Below are positions 25,910 to 35,285 of a DNA stretch of 64,000 nt, piece by piece (position 1 is the first letter of the stretch; the number at the start of each line of letters is the position of its first letter). Below the pieces are notes generated by a model, which saw only the letters and a program-made list of their open reading frames with translations, was not told the origin of the DNA and made no database searches. A program made the translations under genes and the position numbers. The DNA comes from Microbacterium testaceum StLB037 (GTDB taxonomy: Bacteria > Actinomycetota > Actinomycetes > Actinomycetales > Microbacteriaceae): positions 1 to 64,000 of the forward strand of contig NZ_VTQH01000003.1 of NCBI RefSeq assembly GCF_008763945.1, in the 5' to 3' direction.

Positions 25910-27193
25910 TCAGCGGGAGGCGGCGGCGTTGACGGCGTCGACGATGCCCTGCGGGCTGCCCTTGCCGGCGAACAGATCCACCACGGCGACGTTCAGGGCG
26001 TTGCCGACGTTCTGCCCGTACAGGGTGTCGAGCCAGACCGAGACGTAGGGGGCGTCGGTGTACGCCTTCAGCGCGGACTGCAGGGCGGGCGTGGTCACGG
26101 CATCCGTCGCCTCGCTGGAGGCGGGGATGGTCTGGAAGGCCGCGGCGTACGCTTCCTGGTTCTCCTTGGTCACGAGGAAGTTCAGGAAGTCGGTGCACTG
26201 CGCGGGGGCGTTGACCCAGCACGAGTAGCCGTCGACGCCGCCCATGATGGCGCCCTTCTCTCCCTTGCCGCCCGGCACCTCGGGGAAGGGGAACCAGCCG
26301 AGGTCGGCGAGCGGCTGCTCGTCGGGGGTGAGCGAGGCAATCACACCGGGGTTCCACGCGCCCATGAGCTCCATGGCGGCCTGGTGGTTGGCGAGCAGAC
26401 CCGCCGACGAGCCGGCGCCCTGCTGGGCGGCGGTGGTGAGGAAGCCGTCGTTGAAGGGCTGCGTCTGCAGGAACGACTCGAGGTTCTCTCCCGCCTGCAG
26501 CCAGCACGGGTCGTCGAAGCTGCGGCTCTGGGCCGCCTCGTCGAGGACGTCCTTCGAGCAGGCGCGGAGCGCGAAGTTGTAGTACCAGTGCGCGGCCGGC
26601 CAGGCGTCCTTGGCGCCGACCGCGATCGGGGCGACGCCGGTGGCGCGGATCTTCGCGTCGGCCGCCTGGAGTTCGTCGATCGTGGCGGGGGCGGCGGTGA
26701 CGCCGGCCGCGGTCAACAGGTCCTGCGAGGTGAAGATGCCCGAGGGGAGCACGGCCACGGGCATGCCGTAGTTCTTGCCGTCGACCTCGAAGGCCCCGAG
26801 CGAGGTGCCGAGGGCGGTCTTGGCATCCGCGGAGATCTTGTCGGTGAGATCCATCGCCTGGCCGGCTGCGACGATGTCGGCGAGCTTGCCGCCGCCGCGG
26901 GCCATGAACAGGTCGGGGGCGTCGCCGGCGTTGAGGGCGGTCTGGAGCTTGCCGTCCATCTCCTCGTTCTGCAGGGACTGGATGTCGATCGTGACGCCGG
27001 GGTTGGCCGCCTCGAACGCCGCCGCGGTGTCCTCCCAGTACTTCTTGCCGTCACCGGTGGTCGAGTTGTGCCACAGCGTCAGTGTGACCGAGCCGTCGGC
27101 GTTCTGCCCGCCGCCGCCCGCGGCGCAACCGCCGAGGGCGAGGGTCCCGGCGACGGCGAGGGCCGCTCCGGCGAGGATCTTGCGCGTGTTCAT
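25910..27193 (-). CDS. CUT1 sugar ABC transporter substrate-binding lipoprotein
   Basis: Extracellular solute-binding protein family 1, 427 residues. The signal peptide ends with lipobox LALGGC (Cys23), followed by a Gly-rich linker. The mature part starts with VTLTLWHNSTTGDGKKYWED, the usual first strand and helix of oligosaccharide binders, and has aromatic residues (WYYNF, WFPFPE) suited to sugar stacking. It is the first gene of the minus-strand operon binding protein-permease-permease-GH3 and is divergent from a LacI regulator. ATG 27193 is the start that keeps the signal peptide compact. Confidence 0.93.
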   Translation of the reverse strand: MNTRKILAGAALAVAGTLALGGCAAGGGGQNADGSVTLTLWHNSTTGDGKKYWEDTAAAFEAANPGVTIDIQSLQNEEMDGKLQTALNAGDAPDLFMARGGGKLADIVAAGQAMDLTDKISADAKTALGTSLGAFEVDGKNYGMPVAVLPSGIFTSQDLLTAAGVTAAPATIDELQAADAKIRATGVAPIAVGAKDAWPAAHWYYNFALRACSKDVLDEAAQSRSFDDPCWLQAGENLESFLQTQPFNDGFLTTAAQQGAGSSAGLLANHQAAMELMGAWNPGVIASLTPDEQPLADLGWFPFPEVPGGKGEKGAIMGGVDGYSCWVNAPAQCTDFLNFLVTKENQEAYAAAFQTIPASSEATDAVTTPALQSALKAYTDAPYVSVWLDTLYGQNVGNALNVAVVDLFAGKGSPQGIVDAVNAAASR

Positions 27194-27336
27194 GTGATGC
27201 CCGTTTCTCTTCGTCGAGGTGCGCCGCGGGGCGCGTCGGTTGTTCGGCTGCTCTGCCGGTCGTTCCTTCGTGCGCTTCTCGGGGTCTGCTGCCCGCCGAG
27301 GTGTGAGCAGTGTCACCCGGGGGTGAAGAGGTCGTC

Positions 27337-27356
27337 AAACGTTTTCGAAAATGATT
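27337..27356. promoter_or_regulatory. LacI-type operator in the GH3 operon/regulator promoter
   Basis: TTTTCGAAAA at 27342-27351 is a perfect palindrome with central CG; the flanks extend the symmetry (AAAC on the left, GATTT on the right) with single mismatches. It lies 22 bp before the LacI gene start and 144 bp before the importer start, so it can serve auto-regulation and operon repression. Confidence 0.7.
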
Positions 27357-27377
27357 TCCACGCTAGGGTCGGATGCC

Positions 27378-28379
27378 ATGACCAGACGCGCGACAATCCA
27401 CGACGTCGCCGCGGCGGCCGGGGTCTCGGTGGCCACGGTGTCGAAAGCGGTGAACGGGCGCTACGGGGTGTCGCCCGAGACGGTGGGTCGGGTACTGGAC
27501 GCCGTGAAGACCCTCGGGTACGAGTCGAGCCTCGTCGCCAGCAGCATGCGCTCGCGCCGGACCGGCGTCATCGGGGTGCTCGTCGCCGACATCGAGCCGT
27601 TCTCGGCCGAGATCCTCAAGGGGGTCGGGGGAGCGCTCTCCGACACCGGATACGACCTTCTCGCCTATACCGGCGCGCGCCGAGACGGCGAGGGGTGGGA
27701 GCGCCGCTCGCTCAGTCGGCTGAGCGGCACGCTCATCGACGCCGCGATCATCGTCACCCCCACGGTCGTCGGCGTCTCGGGCGAGGTGCCCATCGTGGCG
27801 ATCGATCCGCACACGGGCCGGGGAGACCTGCCGACCGTCGAATCCGACAGCTACACCGGCGCGCAGCAGGCGGTGCACTACCTCGTGCAGCTCGGTCATC
27901 GGCGGATCGGGTTCATCGCGGGGCGGCCGGATCTGCGTTCCGCCGTCGCGCGGGCCTCGGGATACCGCGCCGGCCTCGCGGCCGCCGACATCGCGTTCGA
28001 CCCGGCGCTGGTCGGCGTCGGTCGCTACGAGCAGGACGTCGCCCGCGAGGCCGCCGAGGCCATGCTCGCGCTCGACGACCCGCCCACCGCGGTGTTCGCC
28101 GCCAACGACCTCTCGGCGCTGTCGATCATCGAGGTCGCCGCAGCGCGCGGGCTGCGCGTGCCCGACGACCTGTCCGTGGTCGGCTTCGACGACGTTCCCG
28201 AGGCCGCTCGCGCGCAGCCCGCCCTGACCACCATCCGTCAGCCCATGAAGCGCCTCGGCGCGGAGGCCGTGCGGATGGTGCTGGCGCTGCTCGCGGGCGA
28301 GACCCTGACCGAGACGCACATCGAACTGCCGACGCGCCTCGTCGCGCGCGGGACGACCGCGCCGCCGCGCTCGCGCTGA
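27378..28379 (+). CDS. LacI-family regulator of the GH3/importer operon
   Basis: Repressor of 333 residues, divergent from the operon it most likely controls. The helix-turn-helix is at residues 5-28 ([21 protein letters not shown]), hinge [13 protein letters not shown], and the effector domain runs from [11 protein letters not shown] to [23 protein letters not shown]. The effector is probably an oligosaccharide or its monosaccharide product. ATG 27378 follows GGATGCC without a strong ribosome site; the palindrome at 27342-27351 would overlap its promoter. Confidence 0.9.
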   Translation: MTRRATIHDVAAAAGVSVATVSKAVNGRYGVSPETVGRVLDAVKTLGYESSLVASSMRSRRTGVIGVLVADIEPFSAEILKGVGGALSDTGYDLLAYTGARRDGEGWERRSLSRLSGTLIDAAIIVTPTVVGVSGEVPIVAIDPHTGRGDLPTVESDSYTGAQQAVHYLVQLGHRRIGFIAGRPDLRSAVARASGYRAGLAAADIAFDPALVGVGRYEQDVAREAAEAMLALDDPPTAVFAANDLSALSIIEVAAARGLRVPDDLSVVGFDDVPEAARAQPALTTIRQPMKRLGAEAVRMVLALLAGETLTETHIELPTRLVARGTTAPPRSR

Positions 28380-28397
28380 CCTCGGGCGAGCGCCCGC

Positions 28398-29111
28398 TCA
28401 GCGCGTGGCGAGCCGGTAGAGCACCTCGGGCCGTCCCCGAGCCCCGAAGCGGTGCGACACGTCGACCTCGCCGCGCGCCACGAGCACGTCGAGGTACCGC
28501 CGCACGGTGGCGCGCGAAGCCCCCGACGCGGCGGCGATGTCGCGGGCGCTCGCCGGGGTCACGGGGTGGAGAGCGGCGCGGATGGTGTGCATGGTCGACT
28601 CGGCGAGGCCCTTGGGCAGGAGAGCGGTGGATGCCGGCACCGCGCGAACCGGAGCGGTCACGGGCCCGACGAGTCGGTCGATATCGCCCTGGCCCATGCT
28701 CACGGGCACTTCGGCGGGGCGGGAGGCGCGGCCGATGCGGTACTCCTCGAGGCGACGCACGAACGCCTCGCGGGTGAAGGGCTTGGCGAGGTAGCCGACC
28801 ACGTGAGCGGCAGCCGCCTGCCGGATGGTGAGGGTGTCGCGCGCGGAGCTGATGACGAGCACGTCGACGGCCCACTCCCGCACGAGCCGCAGCCGGTGCA
28901 GCACCTCGACGCCGCTGAAGTCCGGCAGGTTCATGTCCAGCAGCACGAGGTCGACGTCGGTCCCCGTCGCCAGCGCCGCTCCCGCAGCCCCCGACCGCGC
29001 CGTTCCGACGAGCCGGAACCCGGGCAGCGACTCGAGGTAGGCGGTGTGCAGCCGCACCACCGCGGGGTCGTCGTCGACGATGATCGTGCGGATCACGGCA
29101 TCCGGGATCAC
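28398..29111 (-). CDS. Response regulator, CitB/DcuR type, partner of the 29108 kinase
   Basis: Two-component response regulator, 237 residues. The receiver domain has acidic pair DDD at 13-15, phospho-acceptor Asp59 in LVLLDMNLPD and Lys110 in YLAKPF. The C-terminal part carries a winged helix (about 175-230, ARDIAAASGASRATVRRYLDVL) of the kind found in CitB/DpiA regulators. GTG 29111 overlaps the kinase stop (GTGA). The kinase-regulator pair is divergent from tctCBA, the expected target for induction by a tricarboxylate. Confidence 0.9.
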   Translation of the reverse strand: MIPDAVIRTIIVDDDPAVVRLHTAYLESLPGFRLVGTARSGAAGAALATGTDVDLVLLDMNLPDFSGVEVLHRLRLVREWAVDVLVISSARDTLTIRQAAAAHVVGYLAKPFTREAFVRRLEEYRIGRASRPAEVPVSMGQGDIDRLVGPVTAPVRAVPASTALLPKGLAESTMHTIRAALHPVTPASARDIAAASGASRATVRRYLDVLVARGEVDVSHRFGARGRPEVLYRLATR

Positions 29112-30340
29112 GCCGGCACCCCCGCATTCGGCAGGTCGACGGTGAAGCGCGCCCCGCCGAGGGGGGACGTTCCGACGGTGATCGAGCCGTCGCGCGCCCC
29201 GATGACGCGCCGCACGAGGTCGAGCCCGACGCCTCGGCCCGCGGAGCCCTTCGAGCTGAAGCCGCGGTCGAAGATCCGCGCGAGGTCGGCGGGCGCGACC
29301 CCCGGTCCGTCATCGGCGACGTCGATCGTGAGGCGCTCGTCTCCCGCGAGCACGAGCACGTCGATGCGTCCCCCGGCCCCCGCGGCTTCGGCGGCGTTGC
29401 GCACGAGGTTGCCGACGACCGTGAGCACGTCGTCGTCGATCGCGCCGCGGGGCACGAGGCTCGCCGGGTCGACGCGCAGCCCCGGGTGCTCGCTCGACAG
29501 CCCCTCGAGGAGGGCGCGCAGCGCCGGGTCGTCGATCGACAGGCCGGATGCCACGGGCGCCAGGCCCCCGATATAGGTCAGCGCCTCGCCGGTCTCGCCC
29601 TCGGCGACCAGCCCCCGGATCACGTGCAGCCGCGTGTGGAACTCGTGCGTCTGGTCGCGGAGGGCGCCGGAGATGCGCCGCTGCGTCTCGAGTTCGCGCG
29701 CGTCGGCCTCGAGCCGCCGGACGCGTCGCCGCAGGGCTGCGGTCAGAGCACCGCTCAGCACGACGCCGAGCACGATCGATCCGGCCACCCACGGCAGCAA
29801 CCCGCCGAGGGCCTCTTCGTAGCTGCCCGAGATCTCGGATTCGAGGACGCCGACCGACGCCGTGCCGATGACCGACGCGTCGCCCGCGCGCACCGGGACC
29901 TTCGCGCGAAGGCTTGGACCGATCGTGCCGGTCTCGGTGCCGAGGAACGTCTCGCCCGCCAGCACGGCCGTGGCATCGGTCGAGACGCTCCGCCCGCGCT
30001 CGGCGGGGTTGGGGTGGGTGAGCCGGATGCCGCGCGCGTCCGTCACGACGACGTAGTCGACCCCGGATGCCGCGGCCACGACGTCGGCGAGGGGTTGCAG
30101 CTCCGCGGTGGCGGCGTCGGCGTCGAGCAGCACGGCGCGCTGCACCTGATCGAGCTCGACGAGGCTCCGGGCGACATCGAGCACGCGCTCCTCGGTCGCG
30201 GCGCGGATGCTGCGCTCCTGCACCCGGACCGCGACGAGGGTGGTGGCCAGCACGCACACCAGCACGACGGCGCACTGCAGGGCCAGCAGCACGGCCAGGC
30301 GCACGCGCACCGGAGCGCGCTCGGGGCGGACGGTCGACAT
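29108..30340 (-). CDS. Sensor histidine kinase, CitA/DcuS type
   Basis: Membrane sensor kinase of 410 residues. Two membrane segments (about 16-38 and 182-203) bracket an extracellular PAS-like sensor domain with VDYVVVTDARGIRLTHPNP, the mark of carboxylate-sensing CitA/DcuS kinases. The H-box LRDQTHEFHTRLHVI has His232 as likely phospho-acceptor. The ATPase domain has N-box NLVRNAAEA, DDGPGV and RGVGLDLVR. No second cytoplasmic PAS domain is seen, unlike the 37.8-kb paralogue. ATG 30340 follows GAGGAGG by five bases. Divergent to tctCBA, it probably senses the acid those genes import. Confidence 0.93.
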   Translation of the reverse strand: MSTVRPERAPVRVRLAVLLALQCAVVLVCVLATTLVAVRVQERSIRAATEERVLDVARSLVELDQVQRAVLLDADAATAELQPLADVVAAASGVDYVVVTDARGIRLTHPNPAERGRSVSTDATAVLAGETFLGTETGTIGPSLRAKVPVRAGDASVIGTASVGVLESEISGSYEEALGGLLPWVAGSIVLGVVLSGALTAALRRRVRRLEADARELETQRRISGALRDQTHEFHTRLHVIRGLVAEGETGEALTYIGGLAPVASGLSIDDPALRALLEGLSSEHPGLRVDPASLVPRGAIDDDVLTVVGNLVRNAAEAAGAGGRIDVLVLAGDERLTIDVADDGPGVAPADLARIFDRGFSSKGSAGRGVGLDLVRRVIGARDGSITVGTSPLGGARFTVDLPNAGVPA

Positions 30341-30498
30341 GGGCACCTCCTCGTGCCGGGTGGTTCGTCTCGGCTGCTCGCCGGGAGCGGAACGTCGTGA
30401 GCATCAAAGAGCGCAAAGCCCTCCGAACGCGCCCCCGGGGGAGAGGCGCTGACAACCTAGCTTCTCATCCGGCAACGACGATGTCCCGGGAGGGCTTG

Positions 30499-31527
30499 AT
30501 GCACGATCCGACGCCAGCAGAGGCGGCACAGCCCGCGCGCTCACCTCGACGCCGCCGCATCGCGGGCGCGATCGTCGGTGTCGTCGCCGCGGCCCTGTTC
30601 GTGACGGCGGGCGTGAGCGCCGCGGCGACGGGCGGCGTGGCCAACCCCCGCACGAAGCTCACGATCGTCGCCCCGGCCGCACCGGGCGGCGGGTGGGACA
30701 CCTTCGGACGCGAGGCGCAGCAGGTGATGCGCGAGGAGGGGATCGCGGGAGCCGTTCAGGTGATGAACATCCCGGGCGCCGCCGGCACGATCGGCCTCGG
30801 CGCGGTCGCCGAGATGGGCGATCGGCACGACATCATGCTCGTCACCGGGGGCGTGATGGTCGGAGGGGTCATCGTCAACCGCTCGCCCGTGAGCCTGGAG
30901 GACGTCCGACCCATCGTGCGTCTCGCCGACGACTACAACGTCCTCGTCGTCCCGGGCGATTCGCCGTTCCAGACCCTCGACGACTTCATGCAGGCGTTCC
31001 TCGCCAACCCCGAGGGCACCGCGATCGCGGGCGGCTCGCTCGGCGGCATCGACCACCTGCTCGCGGGCATGCTCGCCCAGCAGGGAGGGATCGACCCGCA
31101 GCGCGTGAACTACCTCGCCTACCCGGGCGGCGGCGAGGTCGTCACTTCGCTCCTGTCCCACACCACCCAGGCGGGTCTCTCGGGCTACAACGACTTCCGC
31201 GACCAGATCGAGTCGGGCAACCTCCGTGCCCTCGCCCTGTCGTCCGAAGAGCCGCTCGACGACGTCGCCGTGCCCACCTTCCGCGAGCAGGGCGTCGAGG
31301 TCGCGATGTCGAACTGGCGCGGGCTCGTGGCGCCTCCGGGCATCGACGACGAGGTGCACGCGGAGCTGGTGGCCATGGCATCCGAGATGCGCGAGACCGA
31401 CGCGTGGAAGGAAGTGCTCGCCCGCAACAGCTGGCAGGACAGCTTCTTGGCCGGCGAGGAGTTCGCCGCCTACCTCTCGGCCGAGACCGAACGCACGACC
31501 GCGATCATGAAGGAGCTGGGTCTGTGA
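30499..31527 (+). CDS. tctC: Tripartite tricarboxylate transporter substrate-binding protein (TctC)
   Basis: Extracytoplasmic binding protein of 342 residues for a TTT-family importer of citrate or another carboxylate. The N-terminus has RRRR followed by a hydrophobic signal (IAGAIVGVVAAALFVTAGVSA). The mature start LTIVAPAAPGGGWDTFGREAQQVM is diagnostic of TctC/Bug proteins, as is NIPGAAGTIGL. ATG 30499 is preferred over ATG 30481 because GGGAGGG lies six bases upstream. The stop overlaps the tctB start in GTGA. Confidence 0.93.
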   Translation: MHDPTPAEAAQPARSPRRRRIAGAIVGVVAAALFVTAGVSAAATGGVANPRTKLTIVAPAAPGGGWDTFGREAQQVMREEGIAGAVQVMNIPGAAGTIGLGAVAEMGDRHDIMLVTGGVMVGGVIVNRSPVSLEDVRPIVRLADDYNVLVVPGDSPFQTLDDFMQAFLANPEGTAIAGGSLGGIDHLLAGMLAQQGGIDPQRVNYLAYPGGGEVVTSLLSHTTQAGLSGYNDFRDQIESGNLRALALSSEEPLDDVAVPTFREQGVEVAMSNWRGLVAPPGIDDEVHAELVAMASEMRETDAWKEVLARNSWQDSFLAGEEFAAYLSAETERTTAIMKELGL

Positions 31528-32165
31528 CCGAACCGTCCACCCTCACCACGGGGTCGTTGCGCGTCCAGCGCACGCCGCGTTGGTACACCGGTCGAAGCGA
31601 GCTGGTGGTCGTCGCGGGCGTGTTCGTGCTCGCGGCGTTCATGACCTACGGCACCGTGACGATGCGCGTCCCCGCCGACGTCGCCTTCCCCGGTCCGCAG
31701 TTCTTCCCGATGCTCGTGAGCGGCTTCCTGTGGCTCGCGGGAGTCGGACTGCTGGTCGAGGTGCTGCGCACGACACGCCGCTCGCACGTCGCCGACGACC
31801 CCGTCGAGATCTCGAACGAGATGCTCGAAGACCTCGGCGCGATCGATGCGACCGGAGAGATCCGCGTCGTCTCTCCCGAAGACGTCGCGTCCTCGGCAAA
31901 GCCCGCGGCGATCGACTGGCGCACGCTCGGCATCACGGTGGCGGCCCTCGCCGTCTTCATCGTCGCGCTGCCCGTGCTCGGCTGGCTCATCTCGGCCGCC
32001 GCGCTGTTCTGGGTGCTGTCGTGGGCGTTCGGCAGCCGCCGACCCCTGCTCGACATCGGCGTCTCGGTCATCGTGTCCTCGCTCGTGCAACTCGCCTTCG
32101 GCGCGGGCCTGGGCCTGTCGCTTCCCGCCGGCATCCTGGAAGGACTCTCGCCGTGGATCAATTGA
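31524..32165 (+). CDS. tctB: Tripartite tricarboxylate transporter small membrane subunit (TctB)
   Basis: Small membrane subunit of 213 residues with four hydrophobic segments. The first pair lies at about 30-50 and 65-85 and the second at about 135-205. Between them is an acidic cytoplasmic insert of roughly 45 residues (DDPVEISNEMLEDLGAIDAT...), longer than the TctB loop I expect. The motif FPGPQFFPMLVSGFLW is typical of the family. Start GTG 31524 overlaps tctC; its 3' end overlaps tctA by 13 bases. Confidence 0.9.
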   Translation: MTEPSTLTTGSLRVQRTPRWYTGRSELVVVAGVFVLAAFMTYGTVTMRVPADVAFPGPQFFPMLVSGFLWLAGVGLLVEVLRTTRRSHVADDPVEISNEMLEDLGAIDATGEIRVVSPEDVASSAKPAAIDWRTLGITVAALAVFIVALPVLGWLISAAALFWVLSWAFGSRRPLLDIGVSVIVSSLVQLAFGAGLGLSLPAGILEGLSPWIN

Positions 32166-33709
32166 TCAACCTCGCCGACGGGTTCGCGGTCGCCTTCACG
32201 CCGCAGAACCTGCTGTTCCTCGTCATCGGCGCCGTCCTCGGCACGGCCGTGGGCGTGCTGCCCGGCCTGGGGTCGGCGATGGCCGTCGCTCTGCTGCTGC
32301 CGGTCACCTTCAGCCTCGACCCCACCGGCGCGTTCATCATGTTCGCGAGCATCTACTTCGGCGGGCTCTTCGGCGACTCCACGGCCGGCATCCTGCTCAA
32401 CACCCCCGGCAATTCCTCGGCGATCGCGACGACCTTCGAGGGGCATCGGATGGCCAAGAGCGGCCGGGCGGCCAAGGCCCTGGGCACCTCGGCGATCGGC
32501 GCGTTCATCGGCGGAACCATCGCGTGCGTGCTGGTGGTGTTCTTCGCGCCCTACATCGTCGAGCTCGCCAAGGTCTTCGGCCCGGCCGAGTACTTCGCCC
32601 TCGCCGTCTTCGCGTTCGTCGCGATCTCGGCCGTCGTCGCCGACTCGATCGTCCGCGGACTCGTGGCACTGGGCCTCGGTTTCGCCCTCGCCCTCGTCGG
32701 CATCGACGGGATGACGGGCGCCGAGCGCTTCACCGGCGGCAGCCCGGTGTTCTTCGACGGCATCTCCATCATCGTCATCACCGTGGGTCTGCTCGCGATC
32801 GGCGAGGTGCTGCACGTCTCGTCGCACATCCGTCGTGCCGGCGGCCCCGGCGAACTCGTCGCCCCCAGCGGCTCGCCGCTGCTGTCGAAGCGTGAGTGGC
32901 GTCAGGCCCTCCCCGCGTTCCTGCGCGGCACCGCGTTCGGCGTGCCCTTCGGGGCGATCCCCGTCGGTGGCTCCGAGGTTCCCACCTTCCTCGCCTACGG
33001 CACCGAGAAGCGTCTGGCCCGCCGCCGCGGCGACACGGACTTCGGCTCGCGCGGAGCGATCCAGGGCGTCGCCGCCCCCGAGGCCGCGGGCAACGCGACC
33101 GCGGGCTCGGCCATGGGCGCCCTGCTGGGGCTCGGCCTGCCCACCTCGGCGACGGCCGCGATGATGATCGCCGCCTTCCAGCAGTACGGCATGCAGCCGG
33201 GTCCGCTGCTGTTCGAGCGCTCCGGCGATCTCGTGTGGCCGCTGCTGGCGAGCCTGTTCCTCGGGCTCATCATCCTGCTGATCATCAACCTGCCCTTCGC
33301 CGCCGTCTGGGCGAAGCTGCTGCTCATCCCGCGCCACTACCTGTACGCGGGCATCACGGTGGTCGCGATGCTCGGCGTCTACGCCATCGCCTCCCGAGTG
33401 GTCGACCTGTGGCTGGCCGTCGCGATCGGCGTGGTCGGCTTCGTGATGCGCCGGTTCTCTCTGCCCCTGGCTCCGGTGCTCATCGCCGCGATCCTCGGGC
33501 CGATGGCCGAGACGCAGCTGCGCCGCGCGCTCGCCGTGTCGGAGGGCGACCCGTCGATCCTCGTCGCCTCGCCGCTGACGATCGCGCTGTACGCCCTGCT
33601 GGCCGTCATCGTCACGGTGAGCGTGCTGCAGCATGCCCGTCATGCGCGTCGTGAGCGCATCGCCGAGGCGGCCCGCCGCGACGAGCCGGTGCCCGCCGTC
33701 CGTCGCTGA
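32153..33709 (+). CDS. tctA: Tripartite tricarboxylate transporter large membrane subunit (TctA)
   Basis: Main channel subunit of the importer, 518 residues with about twelve membrane segments. The conserved TctA signature GVLPGLGSAMAVALLLPVTF and the repeat-like GIPLGGSEVPTF-type segment (here PVGGSEVPTFLAYGTEKR) are present, as is YFGGLFGDSTAGILLNTPG. GTG 32153 starts before the tctB stop, a 13-base overlap that indicates coupled translation. The operon order C-B-A is canonical. Confidence 0.95.
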   Translation: MDQLINLADGFAVAFTPQNLLFLVIGAVLGTAVGVLPGLGSAMAVALLLPVTFSLDPTGAFIMFASIYFGGLFGDSTAGILLNTPGNSSAIATTFEGHRMAKSGRAAKALGTSAIGAFIGGTIACVLVVFFAPYIVELAKVFGPAEYFALAVFAFVAISAVVADSIVRGLVALGLGFALALVGIDGMTGAERFTGGSPVFFDGISIIVITVGLLAIGEVLHVSSHIRRAGGPGELVAPSGSPLLSKREWRQALPAFLRGTAFGVPFGAIPVGGSEVPTFLAYGTEKRLARRRGDTDFGSRGAIQGVAAPEAAGNATAGSAMGALLGLGLPTSATAAMMIAAFQQYGMQPGPLLFERSGDLVWPLLASLFLGLIILLIINLPFAAVWAKLLLIPRHYLYAGITVVAMLGVYAIASRVVDLWLAVAIGVVGFVMRRFSLPLAPVLIAAILGPMAETQLRRALAVSEGDPSILVASPLTIALYALLAVIVTVSVLQHARHARRERIAEAARRDEPVPAVRR

Positions 33710-33799
33710 GGTTCGCAGGGCCAACGCCTGCCGTCGCGCGAAACGCCCGCACCGCCCGTCGCGGGCCGCACCGCCCTCGCACTCCGGTACCGTCGAGGT

Positions 33800-34306
33800 G
33801 TGCCCACCGCCAGCAGTAAAGACGACGAGGTCGACCTCCTCATCGACGCCTGGTCGCAGTTGCTGCCCGACATCGATCTGACGCCCCTCGATGTGATGTC
33901 GCGCCTGCGCCGCGCGGCCTTCCACCTGTCGAAGCTCCGTGCCAAGGCCTTCGCGAGCGCCGACATCGCCGTGTGGGAATTCGACGTGCTCGCCGTGCTC
34001 CGCCGCGCCGGCACCGAGCTCAGCGCGACGCGCCTGATCACCGCCACGATGATCGGCAGCGCCGCCATGACCAACCGCCTCGACAAGCTCGCCGAGCGCG
34101 GGCTCGTCAACCGCCGCCCCAACCCCTCCGACGGACGCGCGATCCTCGTCGCCATCACCCCCGAGGGGATCGAGCGGGTCGATGCCGCGATGACCGAGCT
34201 CGTCCGCCTCGAGGCCGAGGCCCTGCGCGACGTGAGCCGCCAAGATCAGGCCCTCCTCGCGAGCGCCCTGCGCGTGCTCGCCGCGGGCGAGACGCACGAG
34301 GCGTGA
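33800..34306 (+). CDS. MarR-family transcriptional regulator
   Basis: Winged-helix regulator of 168 residues. The core (about 35-150) shows WEFDVLAVLRRAGTELSATRLITATMIGSAAMTNRLDKLAERGLVNRRPNPSDGRAILVAIT given here by its edges; DGR in the wing is the family hallmark. Its GTG start at 33800 is 90 bp after tctA, and its stop overlaps the start of the homocysteine methyltransferase in a GTGA. It therefore probably regulates that gene or its own two-gene unit rather than tctCBA. Confidence 0.9.
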   Translation: MPTASSKDDEVDLLIDAWSQLLPDIDLTPLDVMSRLRRAAFHLSKLRAKAFASADIAVWEFDVLAVLRRAGTELSATRLITATMIGSAAMTNRLDKLAERGLVNRRPNPSDGRAILVAITPEGIERVDAAMTELVRLEAEALRDVSRQDQALLASALRVLAAGETHEA

Positions 34307-35157
34307 TCGACCTCGCCACCGCTCTGACCGAGCGCCCCGTCGTCCTCGACGGCGGCCTCGGCACGCTGCTCGAAGCGCGCGGCAACGACGTCACCTCCGC
34401 CCTGTGGTCGGCGCGGGTGCTGCGCGACGACCCCGACGAGGTGCGCGCCGCACACGCCGAGTTCGTCGCCGCGGGCGCCGAGGTCGTGATCACGGCGTCG
34501 TACCAGATCGGCTTCGGGGGAGAGATCCCGGATGCCGAGGTCGAGGCGCTCCTGCGCCGTTCGGTGTCCGTCGCGCGAGACGCCGGCGACGTGGTGGTCG
34601 CGGCATCCGTCGGTCCGATCGGAGCGCTCCGCGCCGACGGGAGCGAGTACACCGGCGCATACGGGCTCTCGCTCGCCGAGCTGCGCGAGGCCCACCGCCG
34701 GCGCCTCGATCTGCTCGCGGGTGCCGGAGCCGACGTGCTCGCGGTCGAGACGATCCCCTCTCCGCTGGAGGTGGAGGCCCTCACGCTCGAGCTCGCGGCG
34801 CTCGAGATGCCCGCGTTCGTCAGCCTTTCGGCCGACAGCACCGGTTTCGCGGAGCCCGGGGCGCTCGCCGCGGCGCTGCGTGCAGCGGCATCCGCTCCCG
34901 GTGTCGTCGCCGTGGGGGTGAACTGCTGCGCCCCCGCGTCGGTGCTGCCTGCCCTGGCTGCCGCCCCGGGCCTGCCGCTGGTGGTCTACCCGAACACGGG
35001 CGAGACGTGGCATGCCGCGACCCGCACGTGGCACGGCGGCGCCGCCCCGCTCGCCGATGACGCGCCCGGTTGGGTCGCCGCGGGCGCGCGCCTGGTGGGC
35101 GGCTGCTGCCGGTCGACGCCCACCGACATCGCGGCGATCGCCGCCGCCGTGCGCTGA
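34303..35157 (+). CDS. mmuM: Homocysteine S-methyltransferase (MmuM-like)
   Basis: Transfers a methyl group from S-methylmethionine (or SAM) to homocysteine to give methionine; 284 residues. Start strand VVLDGGLGTLLEARG and ITASYQIGF are typical. The three zinc cysteines are present: one in GVNCC and the pair in GGCCR near the C-terminus. GTG 34303 overlaps the MarR stop. No transporter for S-methylmethionine is adjacent on this side of the gene. Confidence 0.93.
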   Translation: MIDLATALTERPVVLDGGLGTLLEARGNDVTSALWSARVLRDDPDEVRAAHAEFVAAGAEVVITASYQIGFGGEIPDAEVEALLRRSVSVARDAGDVVVAASVGPIGALRADGSEYTGAYGLSLAELREAHRRRLDLLAGAGADVLAVETIPSPLEVEALTLELAALEMPAFVSLSADSTGFAEPGALAAALRAAASAPGVVAVGVNCCAPASVLPALAAAPGLPLVVYPNTGETWHAATRTWHGGAAPLADDAPGWVAAGARLVGGCCRSTPTDIAAIAAAVR

Positions 35158-35201
35158 CAGCGCGCCCCGCCCCATCCGCCCGCCCCGCCCCCGCCCGACC
35201 C

Positions 35202-35265
35202 GCGTGGGGCGCCAAGAAGTGTCGCTTCCGGGGGCGCCGAAGCGACAATTCTTGGCACCTCACGC
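35202..35265. terminator. Long imperfect hairpin between convergent genes
   Basis: Two 27-nt arms (35202-35228 and 35239-35265) pair at 24 positions around a 10-nt loop. Arm cores are GCCAAGAAGTGTCGCTTC and GAAGCGACAATTCTTGGC. It lies between the ends of mmuM (35157) and the Lrp gene (35286), a place suited to a bidirectional terminator, though there is no T-run. Confidence 0.6.
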
Positions 35266-35285
35266 GCGATGAGGAGAAGCCCGGC

